64,000 nt of DNA from Gammaproteobacteria bacterium (GCA_035279405.1 DATEHU010000026.1:512147-576146), one strand, 5' to 3'. Positions 28,871 through 38,183 are shown, counted from the first letter of the stretch. Numbers and translations: made by a program. The notes: generated from the sequence alone by a model not told the origin.

Positions 28871-30217
28871 CTAGGCCTGCAATTCACCCCACACGAACGG
28901 CCGCTGCCGGAACCACACGGTCAACAGCCATTTTTCCCCACGAATCACCGGTTTGCCTGCGTGCAGCGTGCGGGTGTCGGGTTCACCGTGCGCATCGAGA
29001 TTCACGAATTTCACCGCCTTGCCCTGTGCCGGCAGCACGCAGGCATGCAGCAGCGGGAAATCGGTCTCGCCACCGGCTTCCACATCATTCAAATATACAA
29101 ACAGCGTGGTCTGTCGCTGGCCACCGCGCCCGTCCACCAACTCCTCGCGGTTGCCACGGCTCACGAAGTAATCGAAGTGTGGTTTGTATTGCTGACCCGG
29201 CAGATAGCGCAATACCGCCAGCGGTTCTGCCTGAGCGATGTCGTGACCGGCGAGGTGCGCGATCTGTCGCAACGCCAGGCCGGCGATGAAATCGTACAGG
29301 CTCAGCTGGAAAAACATCGAGCTGCTCGTGCGCACGTCGTTGGTAAGCAGTTTGCCACTATCCGGATCCGCGACGTAGGAAGGCGTGAGCGCCGGCCTGG
29401 CCAGGTTCATGAAATGCTCGCACATGAGCGGCGCCAGCACTTGGGTGATCTGCCAAACGGTACCAGGTACCATGGTGTCCACGACTGCGGCATCGGTGTG
29501 CGCGAGTTTCTCCAGATTCGGAACCGTCAAGGCGGGCGGGCGTTCTGGCGCCGCCCCCGGACGGTACGTCTGGGCGATTGATTGCCAGCGCTCCCGGTCC
29601 GCTCCGGATGCCAAGCGCTCAAGGCGCGCCACGGCACAATAAACCTGACGACCCGCGGCCCGCTCCAGCCAGTGCAGGCCTTCAGCCTGCTGTGCTGCGG
29701 CGGACTGCTGCAGCAACTGCGTAGCCAGCAGATATTGGGAGAGCGCGTCGCCGCCTTGTGCCGCAAGTCGCAGGCAGTAAAGCGCGACGGCATTTTGCGT
29801 GGACCCATGCTCGGCGAGGCAGTGCAACAGGCCGAGCGTGCGCAAGGCCGGCAGGTGATTCAATTCAGCAGCTTGCAACAGCAAGTCACTGGCGCGTGCT
29901 GCGTCCACCGGCACACCGATGCCGTTGAACATCAGATTCCCCAGCGTGTAACAGGCCTCTTTCAGTCCGCACGCAGCGGCCCGTTGCAGGAAACCGGCCG
30001 CCAGCGCCGGCCGCTGGGGAACTCCGATGCCGTTGAGATGCATCAAACCCAGCAAATTGCAGGCTTCGGGGACATCATGGCGCGCGGCACGCTCGAGCCA
30101 CGTGCGCGCCTGCGCATGCTCACCGCGCGAGAACAATCCGATGCCCACGCGCGTCTGGGCCTGGGGATTGCCGGCTTGCGCGCTCTGCAGCAATGCGGAA
30201 TCAGGCGTGGCGTTCAC
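28871..30217 (-). CDS. Sel1-repeat / prolyl 4-hydroxylase-type 2OG-Fe(II) oxygenase
   Basis: 448 residues, GTG start at 30217. The N-terminal half is Sel1-like (short TPR) repeats: LLGLMHLNGIGVPQ, TLGNLMFNGIGVP. The C-terminal 110 residues are a prolyl-4-hydroxylase-like double-stranded beta-helix with iron ligands HFD (about residue 349) and a distal His in TLHAGKPV, then Lys/Trp in GEKWLLTVWF for 2-oxoglutarate. A repeat domain on a hydroxylase suggests a protein substrate. It lies divergently from a TPR-aspartyl hydroxylase gene at the edge of the sulfotransferase/oxygenase island. The substrate is unknown. Confidence 0.87.
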   Translation of the reverse strand: MNATPDSALLQSAQAGNPQAQTRVGIGLFSRGEHAQARTWLERAARHDVPEACNLLGLMHLNGIGVPQRPALAAGFLQRAAACGLKEACYTLGNLMFNGIGVPVDAARASDLLLQAAELNHLPALRTLGLLHCLAEHGSTQNAVALYCLRLAAQGGDALSQYLLATQLLQQSAAAQQAEGLHWLERAAGRQVYCAVARLERLASGADRERWQSIAQTYRPGAAPERPPALTVPNLEKLAHTDAAVVDTMVPGTVWQITQVLAPLMCEHFMNLARPALTPSYVADPDSGKLLTNDVRTSSSMFFQLSLYDFIAGLALRQIAHLAGHDIAQAEPLAVLRYLPGQQYKPHFDYFVSRGNREELVDGRGGQRQTTLFVYLNDVEAGGETDFPLLHACVLPAQGKAVKFVNLDAHGEPDTRTLHAGKPVIRGEKWLLTVWFRQRPFVWGELQA

Positions 30218-30357
30218 GGGAGTACCGGTTTCATGTTCATACTATATACACAGGTGCCGCCGGCGGCATCCCATGCGCACTGCAATGCTGTTGGCCCGTG
30301 ACGCCGGTCGCCCGCCTATGTCACAATCTGCGCCACTCGCGCATTCTTGAAGCCCGT

Positions 30358-31686
30358 ATGCCCCCGGCCCCACCCGATCCAGCCTGGCAGATTTCCACGC
30401 TTGCCGACAGTGCCCGTCGGCTGGCGGAGCGCGGCGAACTCACGGAAGCGGAAAAAATCTACCGTGTCATCCTGGAAACTGCGCCCTATCACGTACGTGC
30501 CCTGCAGTTTCTCGCGGTGCGTGCGTTGGAGCGCGGGCAACTGGATGAAAGCCAGCGCCTCGTCGAGCAGGCACTGCGCGTAGATCCCAAGCGGCCGATC
30601 CTGTATCAGAACCTGGGTCTGGTCCACAATGCAAAAGGCGATTCGGAAATGGCGCTGGCCGCCCTGAATCAGGCGCTGGCGCTGCGCCCGCAGTTTTTCA
30701 CTGCTTTAATGCACAAAGGTGCACTGCTGGAACGCATGGGCCAGGATCAGGAGGCCGTGGTCAGCTACCAACGCGCCTGGAGCTGCCTCCCGCAGCCCCC
30801 CGAAGTCATGGCCAAGGACCCCTCCATTCCCGCCAAGGTGCGCGCGCTTATCGAGCATGCCGCCGAATACCTGCGGGCCCGTCAGGCGTTCGCACTGGCC
30901 GAGCAGTTGCTGCCGTTGCAGGACAAATACGGTGAGGCCGCACTCGCGCGCGTACGCACGGCGGGCGCCATCTTCATGGGCACCGCAGCGGCGGAATACC
31001 GGCACACTTTGCAGCGCCCCGCCTATCTTTACCTCCCGGGCATCGAACCAAAGGCATTTTTTGAACGCGCGGATTTTTCATGGCTCACGACGCTGGAGCA
31101 GGCCAAGTCCGCCATCCGCGCGGAACTCGAAGCCGTCCTGCAGGATCCGCAGGGACTCAAGCCTTACGTACAGATTGACGCCGGACAAGACCCCCGAGAA
31201 TGGAGCGCGCTGAATCAATCGCCGCAATGGAGCGCGTTTCAGCTGCTCAAGGGCGGCAAGCCCGTTGAACCGAATGCCGCGCGCTGCCCGGCTACCCTGC
31301 AGGCGCTTCATGCATTGCCGCTAGCACAGATCCCTGAGCATGCGCCCGAGGCGTTCTTCTCGGTGCTGCGCCCGGGCACGCATATTCCGCCGCATTACGG
31401 CCTCGGCAACTACAAGCTCGCCGTGCACCTGCCGCTGATCGTGCCGCCGGATTGCGCCATCCGCGTCGGCAATGAAACGCGCGGCTGGACCGAGGGCCAG
31501 TGCCTGATCTTTGACGACAGTTTCCAGCACGAGGCCTGGAACAGGAGTGACCGGCTGCGCGCGGTGCTCATCACCGAAATCTGGAATCCGCTGTTGACCG
31601 AGGCCGAACGTGCCGGCGTTACGTCGCTGGTGACGGCGATCAGTGCATTCAAATTGGGCCCCAAGACCGCGCAGGGTGCCGGGTGA
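30358..31686 (+). CDS. TPR-aspartyl/asparaginyl beta-hydroxylase
   Basis: 442 residues from ATG 30358; in-frame sequence upstream does not look like protein. TPR repeats fill about residues 15-150 (LDESQRLVEQALRVDPKRP; EMALAALNQALALRPQF). The C-terminal domain is aspartyl/asparaginyl beta-hydroxylase (PF05118 type): His in THIPPHYGLGNYKLAVHLPL and the second iron His in DDSFQHEAWN. In the family these residues bind Fe(II) and 2-oxoglutarate. The TPRs probably recognise the target protein. The solo sulfotransferase gene follows after 30 bp. Confidence 0.88.
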   Translation: MPPAPPDPAWQISTLADSARRLAERGELTEAEKIYRVILETAPYHVRALQFLAVRALERGQLDESQRLVEQALRVDPKRPILYQNLGLVHNAKGDSEMALAALNQALALRPQFFTALMHKGALLERMGQDQEAVVSYQRAWSCLPQPPEVMAKDPSIPAKVRALIEHAAEYLRARQAFALAEQLLPLQDKYGEAALARVRTAGAIFMGTAAAEYRHTLQRPAYLYLPGIEPKAFFERADFSWLTTLEQAKSAIRAELEAVLQDPQGLKPYVQIDAGQDPREWSALNQSPQWSAFQLLKGGKPVEPNAARCPATLQALHALPLAQIPEHAPEAFFSVLRPGTHIPPHYGLGNYKLAVHLPLIVPPDCAIRVGNETRGWTEGQCLIFDDSFQHEAWNRSDRLRAVLITEIWNPLLTEAERAGVTSLVTAISAFKLGPKTAQGAG

Positions 31687-31716
31687 TTTCCAAGTCCGCG
31701 GCGTGAGCGGCGCAAC

Positions 31717-32421
31717 GTGATTGCCACGCGACGTTTTCTGTTTCTGCATCTGCACAAAACCGGCGGCCAGTTTGTCAACCGTGTGCTGCTGCGCCACCTC
31801 CCGGACGCGCGCGCCATAGGCTATCACCTGCCGCGCAGCGCGGCACCGCTGGAACTGCGTGGCTTACCAGTCATCGGCTTCGTGCGCAATCCCTGGAACT
31901 GGTATGTATCCTGGTACGCGTTCAATCTTGCGCAACCGCAGCGCAACCCGATCTTCCGTGCGGTGTCCGCCGACGGCCGACTGGACTTCAAGCACACGCT
32001 CATCAATATGCTGCATCTCGGCTGCGAGCGCTCGCGCCCAATGCGTACGGCGATCGGCACCGCACTACCCGAGACGCGCGAGGGCAACCTGGGGAGCGGC
32101 ATTACGCGCGCAGACATCCTGGCCTACGAGGATGAAAGCCGCGGCTATTTCACCTGGCTGTGGCGTTACATGTTTTTCCTGGGCACGCGCGCCGACGGCC
32201 TGCATGCCGGCCGCATGGAGTACCTGCGCGCGGATTTGCTCGACGCGCTGCAGGCTGTCGGGCAGCCGGTCACTGCCGAACTGCGGGACGCGATACTCAA
32301 CAATCCACCGGTCAACGCCTCGGCGCGGCGCGATTACCGCGGCTATTACGATGCCGAGCTGCGCGCGCTGGTCGCGGTGCGCGATGCCGAGCTCGTGGAC
32401 ACTTACGCTTACGGCTTCTGA
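31717..32421 (+). CDS. Stand-alone sulfotransferase-like protein
   Basis: 234 residues, GTG start. The N-terminal FLHLHKTGGQFVNR fits the 5'-phosphosulfate loop of PAPS-dependent sulfotransferases of the HKTGGT type, and GFVRNPWNWYVSWYAF fits the 3'-phosphate motif (R...S). No repeat domain. It probably forms an operon with the TPR-hydroxylase upstream. Its 3' end overlaps the convergent gene at 32409 by 13 bp. The acceptor substrate is unknown. Confidence 0.78.
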   Translation: MIATRRFLFLHLHKTGGQFVNRVLLRHLPDARAIGYHLPRSAAPLELRGLPVIGFVRNPWNWYVSWYAFNLAQPQRNPIFRAVSADGRLDFKHTLINMLHLGCERSRPMRTAIGTALPETREGNLGSGITRADILAYEDESRGYFTWLWRYMFFLGTRADGLHAGRMEYLRADLLDALQAVGQPVTAELRDAILNNPPVNASARRDYRGYYDAELRALVAVRDAELVDTYAYGF

Positions 32422-33050
32422 ACGGCGGCCGGCCGCCGGCTCGCCACCTGGCTGAACAGCACTTCGTCTTCCGTCCCGGGCGCTTCCGGCAACCGCGCCA
32501 GCAATTCCACCGAGGACGCGTCCGGAAAGATGTCGAATATCAGATGCACGCGCGGCGCGCGCGGGTGCAGATTGAGCACCGCATGCGGCGCGAGGTTGTT
32601 CACGGACCAGGCCTCGCCCGCCGCCATCTGGAACAGGCGCCGGCCGGAGAAGAAATGCACCTGACTGCTGGTGAACACCGGCACGTGCACCCGAAAGGAG
32701 CCCAGGAAATAGTCATTGGCGGCATCGGTGTGGGGATACACGAGTCCGCCGGCCCGCAACGACGCCAGCAGGCACTTGCCGCAGCGGCCGGGCAGCACCT
32801 CGTGCAGCAACTGCCTTATATAAGGACACTGGCTGAGCAGCGGCTGGTCCACGTCCTCCGCCGCACCCTGCAACGGCGCCTGGCCCCTGAGGAACACCGA
32901 CACGGTTTCCTGATGCACCGGCGCGCGGACATTGCCCCAGACCACGGGCGGCAGCGCCGCTACTTCCGCCTGCAGGCGTGGCGCATCTACCGCATACGGC
33001 AGGCGCTTGCAGCCAGAAATGTACTGGCGCTTGTCCGGCATGCTGTGCAT
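32409..33050 (-). CDS. Aspartyl/asparaginyl beta-hydroxylase-like oxygenase
   Basis: 213 residues. Iron ligands in YPHTDA (H107, D109) and a distal His in NNLAPHAVLN (H156), with an Arg near residue 167 in PRVHLIFDIF for 2-oxoglutarate. It carries the same CPYIRQLL...HTD...H arrangement as the N-terminal domain of the divergent gene at 33151 (CPYLRQVL...HTD...H), so the two are paralogues. There is no repeat domain. The start could be the ATG at 33050 or that at 33041. Confidence 0.82.
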   Translation of the reverse strand: MHSMPDKRQYISGCKRLPYAVDAPRLQAEVAALPPVVWGNVRAPVHQETVSVFLRGQAPLQGAAEDVDQPLLSQCPYIRQLLHEVLPGRCGKCLLASLRAGGLVYPHTDAANDYFLGSFRVHVPVFTSSQVHFFSGRRLFQMAAGEAWSVNNLAPHAVLNLHPRAPRVHLIFDIFPDASSVELLARLPEAPGTEDEVLFSQVASRRPAAVQKP

Positions 33051-33089
33051 GCCATCCAGTGTAACCCGCGTGCCTGGCGGCGTCTTCCC

Positions 33090-33119
33090 TTGAAGGCGGC
33101 AACCGCCATTCGCTATAGT
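33090..33119 (+). promoter_or_regulatory. Candidate sigma-70-type promoter for the fused oxygenase-sulfotransferase gene
   Basis: TTGAAG (33090-33095), 18-bp spacer, TATAGT (33114-33119). This supports the ATG at 33151 as the start rather than the in-frame GTG at 33118, which would lie inside the -10 box. It sits in the 100-bp gap between the two divergent paralogues. Confidence 0.5.
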
Positions 33120-33150
33120 GCCGCACGCTTCGCGCTACCGGCTTTCACGC

Positions 33151-34974
33151 ATGCGGCTGCCCACACCCTTCATCCAGCTTCCGTTGAGTTTCGACGCCGC
33201 GCGTATGCAGGCCGAGATCGGGCAGTTTTCGGAAAGCGACTGGCGCGCCCATCCGCAGGGGTTCGCGGGAAATTCCGCGCTCATTCTGGTATCCCGCGAC
33301 GGCGGCGAAAATGACGACCTCGCCGGCGAAATGCGCACCAGCCCGCGCCTGGAGCGCTGTCCCTATCTGCGCCAGGTGCTGGCGAGTTTCCACACCGTCA
33401 TTGGCCGTTCCCGGCTCATGCGCCTTGCGTCCGGCGCCGAGGTCACCGCCCACACCGACATAGACTACTACTGGCGCGAGCGCATCCGCATCCACGTGCC
33501 CGTGATTACCGATGCGCAGGTGCGGTTTCAGTGCGGCAGCAGCGAGATCCACATGCGCGCCGGCGATGCTTGGATATTCGATAACTGGCGGCCGCACCGC
33601 GTGACCAACCCGAGCGGAATCACGCGCATCCATCTGGTGGTGGATACCGTCGGCAGTGCGGAATTCTGGCGCATGGTGTCGGCCCGACCGGCATCCTCGG
33701 ATCGCGTGGCCGCAACACGCGTCGAATTCCAGCCGCAGCAGCGCGCCGACTTCGCACTCGAACGCTTCAACCGCGAGCCGGTGGCCCACCCCGCGGTGGT
33801 GCGCAACATGACGCAGGAACTCATCGCGGATCTGCGCAGCCAGCCTGCGCGCTCAGCCGGGCAAGCGCAGGTGGAACAGACGCTCATGGATCTCGCCAAT
33901 CAGTGGCAAGCTCTGTGGGCCATATACGGCCCGCATGCGAGCGGGCACGCATCCTTCGCTTTGCTATTGGAACGCAGCCTGAACAGCGTCGCCCCGGCCG
34001 CATCCGACCTGCGCCTGCCGAGCAACGGCGCGCACCTCCCGCTGGTGTTGCAGCGCTTCCTGCCGCCGCTGTTTCCCGGATTCCAGGAATTCCTCGCTAC
34101 TCTCACCCCGCCGCGCTTCGAATGCCCGCTGATAATTCTGGCGGCGCCGCGCAGCGGCAGTACCCTGTTGTTTGAACTGCTGGCCCGGCATCCGGACCTG
34201 TGGACCCTGCCGGATGAAAGCCACGCGCAATTCGAAAACATTCCGGGGCTGGCGCCGCGCGAGCGCGGTTACGACTCCAACCGCCTCGAGGCCGCGGATG
34301 CCATGCCGGACATCACCGCACAATTGCTGCGCAACCTGAGCTGGCAGATCGGCAATGCCCGCGGACAAAACTTCATTGAAATACCCGAGACACAGCGTCC
34401 GGAATCGGTGCGCATCCTGGAAAAGACACCCAAGAATGCACTGCGCGTCGGTTTTCTGCTATCTCTGTTCCCCGATGCGCAATTTTTGTTCCTGCATCGG
34501 GATCCCGCCGCGAGTCTGGGCAGCATGCTGGATGCCTGGCAATCGGGAAAGTTCATCACCTATCCGCAACTGCCGGGTTGGCCCGGCCCACCCTGGTCAT
34601 TGCTGCTCACCCCGGGGTGGCGCGTCCTGGCCGGGCAGCCGCTGGCACAGGTGGTTGCGCAGCAGTGGCGCGCGGCCAACGAAGCCATCCTCGCGGCCCT
34701 CGAGAAGCTGCCGCGTGAACGCTGGCGCACGCTGGATTACGCGGAACTGCTGCGCGATCCGGCGGGCGTGTTTGCACGCGCGAGTGCCTTCATGCAACTT
34801 GCGGTACCGCAGCAACTGCTCCGCAGCCTGCCCGCGCAGTTGCCGTATTCAAGTCACACGCTCACGCCGCCGGCCAAGGACAAATGGCGGCGGCACGCGG
34901 CGGAACTCGAACCGGTGCTGCCCCCGCTCGCCGACATTAACGCGCGTCTGCAGCGACTGGGCAACCGCCTGTGA
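33151..34974 (+). CDS. Fused aspartyl-hydroxylase-like / sulfotransferase protein
   Basis: 607 residues with two catalytic domains. Residues about 1-180 form an aspartyl-hydroxylase-like 2OG-Fe(II) domain with H101 and D103 in AHTDIDYY, H149 in WRPHRV and an Arg near 159. Residues about 320-600 form a PAPS-type sulfotransferase: 5' loop APRSGSTLLFELL (P333-T338), 3' loop LHRDPAASLGSML. Between them is a helical linker of about 140 residues. Hydroxylation and sulfation on one chain suggest that the two reactions act on the same substrate. It overlaps the next TPR-sulfotransferase gene by four bases. Confidence 0.87.
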   Translation: MRLPTPFIQLPLSFDAARMQAEIGQFSESDWRAHPQGFAGNSALILVSRDGGENDDLAGEMRTSPRLERCPYLRQVLASFHTVIGRSRLMRLASGAEVTAHTDIDYYWRERIRIHVPVITDAQVRFQCGSSEIHMRAGDAWIFDNWRPHRVTNPSGITRIHLVVDTVGSAEFWRMVSARPASSDRVAATRVEFQPQQRADFALERFNREPVAHPAVVRNMTQELIADLRSQPARSAGQAQVEQTLMDLANQWQALWAIYGPHASGHASFALLLERSLNSVAPAASDLRLPSNGAHLPLVLQRFLPPLFPGFQEFLATLTPPRFECPLIILAAPRSGSTLLFELLARHPDLWTLPDESHAQFENIPGLAPRERGYDSNRLEAADAMPDITAQLLRNLSWQIGNARGQNFIEIPETQRPESVRILEKTPKNALRVGFLLSLFPDAQFLFLHRDPAASLGSMLDAWQSGKFITYPQLPGWPGPPWSLLLTPGWRVLAGQPLAQVVAQQWRAANEAILAALEKLPRERWRTLDYAELLRDPAGVFARASAFMQLAVPQQLLRSLPAQLPYSSHTLTPPAKDKWRRHAAELEPVLPPLADINARLQRLGNRL

Positions 34975-36695
34975 ACGAGGCCGCGGCCGAGACGCCGTTG
35001 TTTGAACAAGCCTCTCAAGCCTACGAGCAGGGCCGGCGCACGCAGGCCGCACAGCTGGCGCGTCAGCTGTTGCAGCAGTCGCCGCAACACACGGGCGCAT
35101 GGTTCCTGCTCGGCAGCGTGCTGCTGGACGACGGCCGCGCTGAAGAGGCCCTGCCCTGTCTGCAAGCGGCGGCGCGCCTGGCGCCGATGCACGCCGGCAT
35201 TCTGCGTGCGCTCGGTACGGCGCATTTCAACCTCCAGCAGTGGCCCGAAGCTGCGCGGCAGTTCGAGCTGGCCTTGCACCACGGACCGGCCGACGCCGGA
35301 CTGCTTAACAACTTCGGTGTGACGCTCAAGGAACTGGGCGAAAGCGAGGCCGCTATCACGATTTACCGGCAAGCTCTGCAGCTTGAGCCGAATGACGCCC
35401 GCATCCACAACAATCTCGCTCTCGCCCTGAACCGAGAACACGACTACGCGGCAGCCATTGACGCGTACAAGCGCTCCACGCAGCTCGATGCGCGCAATGC
35501 CGCCGTGTGGATCAATCTCGCCACCCTGCTGGAACAGACCAACCGCCTGGACGAAACCGAAGCGGTGCTCGCGCAGGCACTGCAACTCGAGCCGCAGTCC
35601 GCGAGACTCGCTTTGGTGGCTGCCAAATGTCTGCGCAGGCGCGGCCGCACGGAGTCTGCCATTGCCCGCCTCAAGGATGCCCTCAAGCAACCGAGATTGA
35701 ACAAGGAACTGCAGCGCAGCTTGGAATTCGAGCTGGGGCGCAATCATGACCTGCAGGGTGACAGCGACGAGGCTTACCGGCATTTCGAGCTCGGGAACCG
35801 GCTGACGCTGGAAGCCTGGCCGGAACTCGCGGATGGCGCGCGCGCCTATCTCGCAGAGCTCGACATGCTGCTGGATATCTGCACGCCCGCCTGGCTCCGG
35901 GCGCTGCCGCGCACGAAGCCCGCGGATTCGCAATTGCAGACCGCTTTTCTGGTGAGCTTTCCGCGCTCCGGCACGACCCTCATGGACACCTTCCTCGATG
36001 CCCACCCAAAGGTGCGCGTGCTGGAAGAAGAACCGTGCCTGGGACAGGTGCTCGACCGGGTGCGCGCCTTGCCCGGGAGTTACCCGCGCGCCGTCGCCTC
36101 GCTCAGCGCCGAGCAGCTGGCGGAATTGAGCACCGTGTATCTGAACGCCGTCACCAAACTGGCGCGGCCGGAAGCAGGCATGCTGGTGGTGGACAAGAAT
36201 CCGTTCCATTCGACGCATGCCGGCCTCATCCAGCGCCTGTTGCCCGGCACGCGCTTCATCTTCGCACTGCGCCATCCTTGCGACGTGGTGCTGTCCTGCT
36301 TCATGCAGCCTTTCGGCCGCAGTCCGGTACTCGCGAATCTTCTCGATCTCGAAACCAGCGCTGAGGTTTACCGGCGGGTCATGGACCTGTGGCTGCGCTA
36401 CCGTGATGCCTTACCTCTCGAAGTCCATGAATTGCGCTACGAGCAACTGGTGACGGATACGCACTCCAGCCTGCAGGCGCTGCTGGAATTCCTCGGCCTG
36501 GCGTGGTCGGAAGAACTGGCCGATCACACGGCGCACGCGCAGCGACGCGGCCGCATTTATACGCCGAGCTACCACCAGGTCATCCGTCCGGTGTACAGCG
36601 ACGCCGTCAACCGCTGGCAGCGTTATCAGCGCCATTTCGGCGCAGCGCTGGACCTCCTGCGGCCTTATGCGGGGCATTTCGGCTACTCCATATAG
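34971..36695 (+). CDS. TPR-sulfotransferase
   Basis: 574 residues, GTG start overlapping the previous stop (GTGA). TPR repeats cover about residues 5-280 (AWFLLGSVLLDDGRAEEALP; LLNNFGVTLKELGESEAAI; IHNNLALALNREHDYAAAI). The C-terminal PAPS sulfotransferase domain has 5' loop SFPRSGTTLMDTFLDAHP and 3' loop FALRHPCDVVLSCF. Both cofactor motifs are intact. This is the TPR-sulfotransferase family common in proteobacteria, related to tyrosylprotein sulfotransferases; substrate selection by the TPRs is inferred. Confidence 0.9.
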   Translation: MNEAAAETPLFEQASQAYEQGRRTQAAQLARQLLQQSPQHTGAWFLLGSVLLDDGRAEEALPCLQAAARLAPMHAGILRALGTAHFNLQQWPEAARQFELALHHGPADAGLLNNFGVTLKELGESEAAITIYRQALQLEPNDARIHNNLALALNREHDYAAAIDAYKRSTQLDARNAAVWINLATLLEQTNRLDETEAVLAQALQLEPQSARLALVAAKCLRRRGRTESAIARLKDALKQPRLNKELQRSLEFELGRNHDLQGDSDEAYRHFELGNRLTLEAWPELADGARAYLAELDMLLDICTPAWLRALPRTKPADSQLQTAFLVSFPRSGTTLMDTFLDAHPKVRVLEEEPCLGQVLDRVRALPGSYPRAVASLSAEQLAELSTVYLNAVTKLARPEAGMLVVDKNPFHSTHAGLIQRLLPGTRFIFALRHPCDVVLSCFMQPFGRSPVLANLLDLETSAEVYRRVMDLWLRYRDALPLEVHELRYEQLVTDTHSSLQALLEFLGLAWSEELADHTAHAQRRGRIYTPSYHQVIRPVYSDAVNRWQRYQRHFGAALDLLRPYAGHFGYSI

Positions 36696-36792
36696 CGGCC
36701 ATCGGGTCCGCAGCCCGTGGATTGCCTGCGCGCGTGCGCTGCGCTTACCATGAGCGCTCGAAAAACACGCAGCCTATTGCCACGGGTTACGC

Positions 36793-37491
36793 ATGAGCCA
36801 ACCGCCCATTCAGATCAACGCCGCGTTCGCCTCGCCGCTGCTGCGCACGCGGCTGCCGCAGTGCGAAACCCTCAACGCGCGCCTGCGCGAGCTGTTCCTC
36901 GCGTGGGAGTCCGATCCTGCGCGCAAGCGCAGCTCCCTGCCCACCGGGGTCGTCAAGGTGGCGGTGTATGAAAGCGATTTTTCACTGTTCGACAATCCCG
37001 AACCCGAAATCCAGGCGCTCAAGCAGTTCTGCCTGCAGGGCACCGGCTATGCCATCCAGCAGCTGAACGGGTACAGTGCCGAAGAAATGGCGCAATTGCG
37101 CATCTTCCAGCACAGCTGGTATCACCTCACGCGCCACGGCGGTTATACCGCCCAGCACAACCATCCCATGGCCTCGTGGTCAGGCGTGTATTGCGTGGAC
37201 CCGGGGGATCCGGTGCAGGACAAGCCCAACAACGGTGCACTGCGCTTCCTGGAAGCCCGCCAAACCGCGAGCATGTACCTGGACAGTGGCAATGCGCACT
37301 GGAAGGCGCCGTTCGGCTTCGGCGAACAGGCCTTCCAGTTCGAGGCCGGCGAACTGCTGCTGTTTCCCTCGTATCTCGTGCACGAGGTGGCGCCGTATTA
37401 CGGCCAGCGCGAACGCATCACCGTGGCTTTCAATGCATGGGTGCGCGACGCGCAATCTGCGGGCGACGAGCCTTTCATCAGGCCGCGCTAA
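36793..37491 (+). CDS. 2OG-Fe(II) oxygenase, TIGR02466-like
   Basis: 232 residues. The segments HNHPMASWSGVYCV (iron ligands in the HxH/N region), GELLLFPSYLVHEVAPY (distal His) and RITVAFNAWV match the putative 2-oxoglutarate oxygenase family TIGR02466. It follows the TPR-sulfotransferase by 97 bp on the same strand and is the last gene before a repeat-rich gap. The substrate is unknown. Confidence 0.85.
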   Translation: MSQPPIQINAAFASPLLRTRLPQCETLNARLRELFLAWESDPARKRSSLPTGVVKVAVYESDFSLFDNPEPEIQALKQFCLQGTGYAIQQLNGYSAEEMAQLRIFQHSWYHLTRHGGYTAQHNHPMASWSGVYCVDPGDPVQDKPNNGALRFLEARQTASMYLDSGNAHWKAPFGFGEQAFQFEAGELLLFPSYLVHEVAPYYGQRERITVAFNAWVRDAQSAGDEPFIRPR

Positions 37492-37812
37492 GCTGCCGGC
37501 AATCCCGAGCCGGGAATTGATTTATTGATCGCGGCGAATATCGCCGCTCCCACAAACCCGACATCTTTTCCACTGTGGGAGAGATGCGACGGTAGTCCCT
37601 CCACCCCGACAAGTCCTTTCAGGCTCATCGAGGATAAGCATACAAGCGACGGTCTGTGGGAGCGGCCGTCCCGGCCGCGATAATCCTCCCCCACCTGATT
37701 TAATCGCGGCGAATATCGCCGCTCCCACAAACTGCCGGTAATCGGTTGCCGGGGAAATGATTTTCCGATCGCGGTGAAGGCAGATTTTTGCTCCTGCAAA
37801 ATCTGCATTTCC

Positions 37813-37850
37813 GCCTTTCAAGGGGCGCTTCCATACGCCGCTTGAAAGGC
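37813..37850. repeat. Long hairpin GCCTTTCAAG...CTTGAAAGGC
   Basis: A perfect 10-bp stem (37813-37822 with 37841-37850) and an 18-base loop. A second hairpin lies just upstream (GCAGATTTTTG / CAAAATCTGC, about 37780-37806, with one base bulged) and a third follows (GCCCGCT / AGCGGGC, 37871-37896). They sit inside the REP cluster and do not look like a terminator, as no T run follows. Confidence 0.7.
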
Positions 37851-37982
37851 CAGAGCATACATCCCTGTATGCCCGCTCGCTGCTTCCGCAGCGGGCCCAT
37901 GGCGGTCATCGCCGCTCCCACAATCCCAATACCCTCTCCACTGTGGGAGCGACGGTCTCCGTCGCGATGCTCCCGGCCTGAT

Positions 37983-38183
37983 TGGAACCCATCTCAAAAT
38001 ACCGTTCGCCCCCGGATCAAGTCCGGGGCAGGCTCTGCGCGTAGCGCCGCAGGCGCGGAGTCGAAGGGCCTGTCCTGAGCGGAGTCGAAGGGTTGTTACC
38101 CTGATCTTCCGTGTTTCGACTTCGCGGAGCCTAGCTCCGCTACGCTCAACACGAACGGTTCGAAGATTTTGAGATAGGTTCCA
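37983..38183. repeat. 201-bp element with imperfect terminal inverted repeats
   Basis: The left end TGGAACCCATCTCAAAAT (from 37983) followed by ACCGTTCG is mirrored by the right end: CGAACGGTT (38152-38160) and ATTTTGAGATAGGTTCCA (38166-38183). Inside are further direct and inverted motifs (GGAGTCGAAGGG twice; GCGGAGCCTAGCTCCGC). It has the build of a non-coding miniature mobile element or compound repeat. No open frame and no clear target-site duplication were seen. Confidence 0.65.

Noticed and set aside
34854-36275. 473-residue open frame antisense to the TPR-sulfotransferase
   Set aside because: Shadow frame; the plus-strand frame has clear TPR and PAPS motifs.
37492-37921. Several short minus-strand frames of 70-110 residues
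   Set aside because: They are translations of the REP palindromes (repeated GSGDIRRD- and AAIFAAI-type words) and are not genes.
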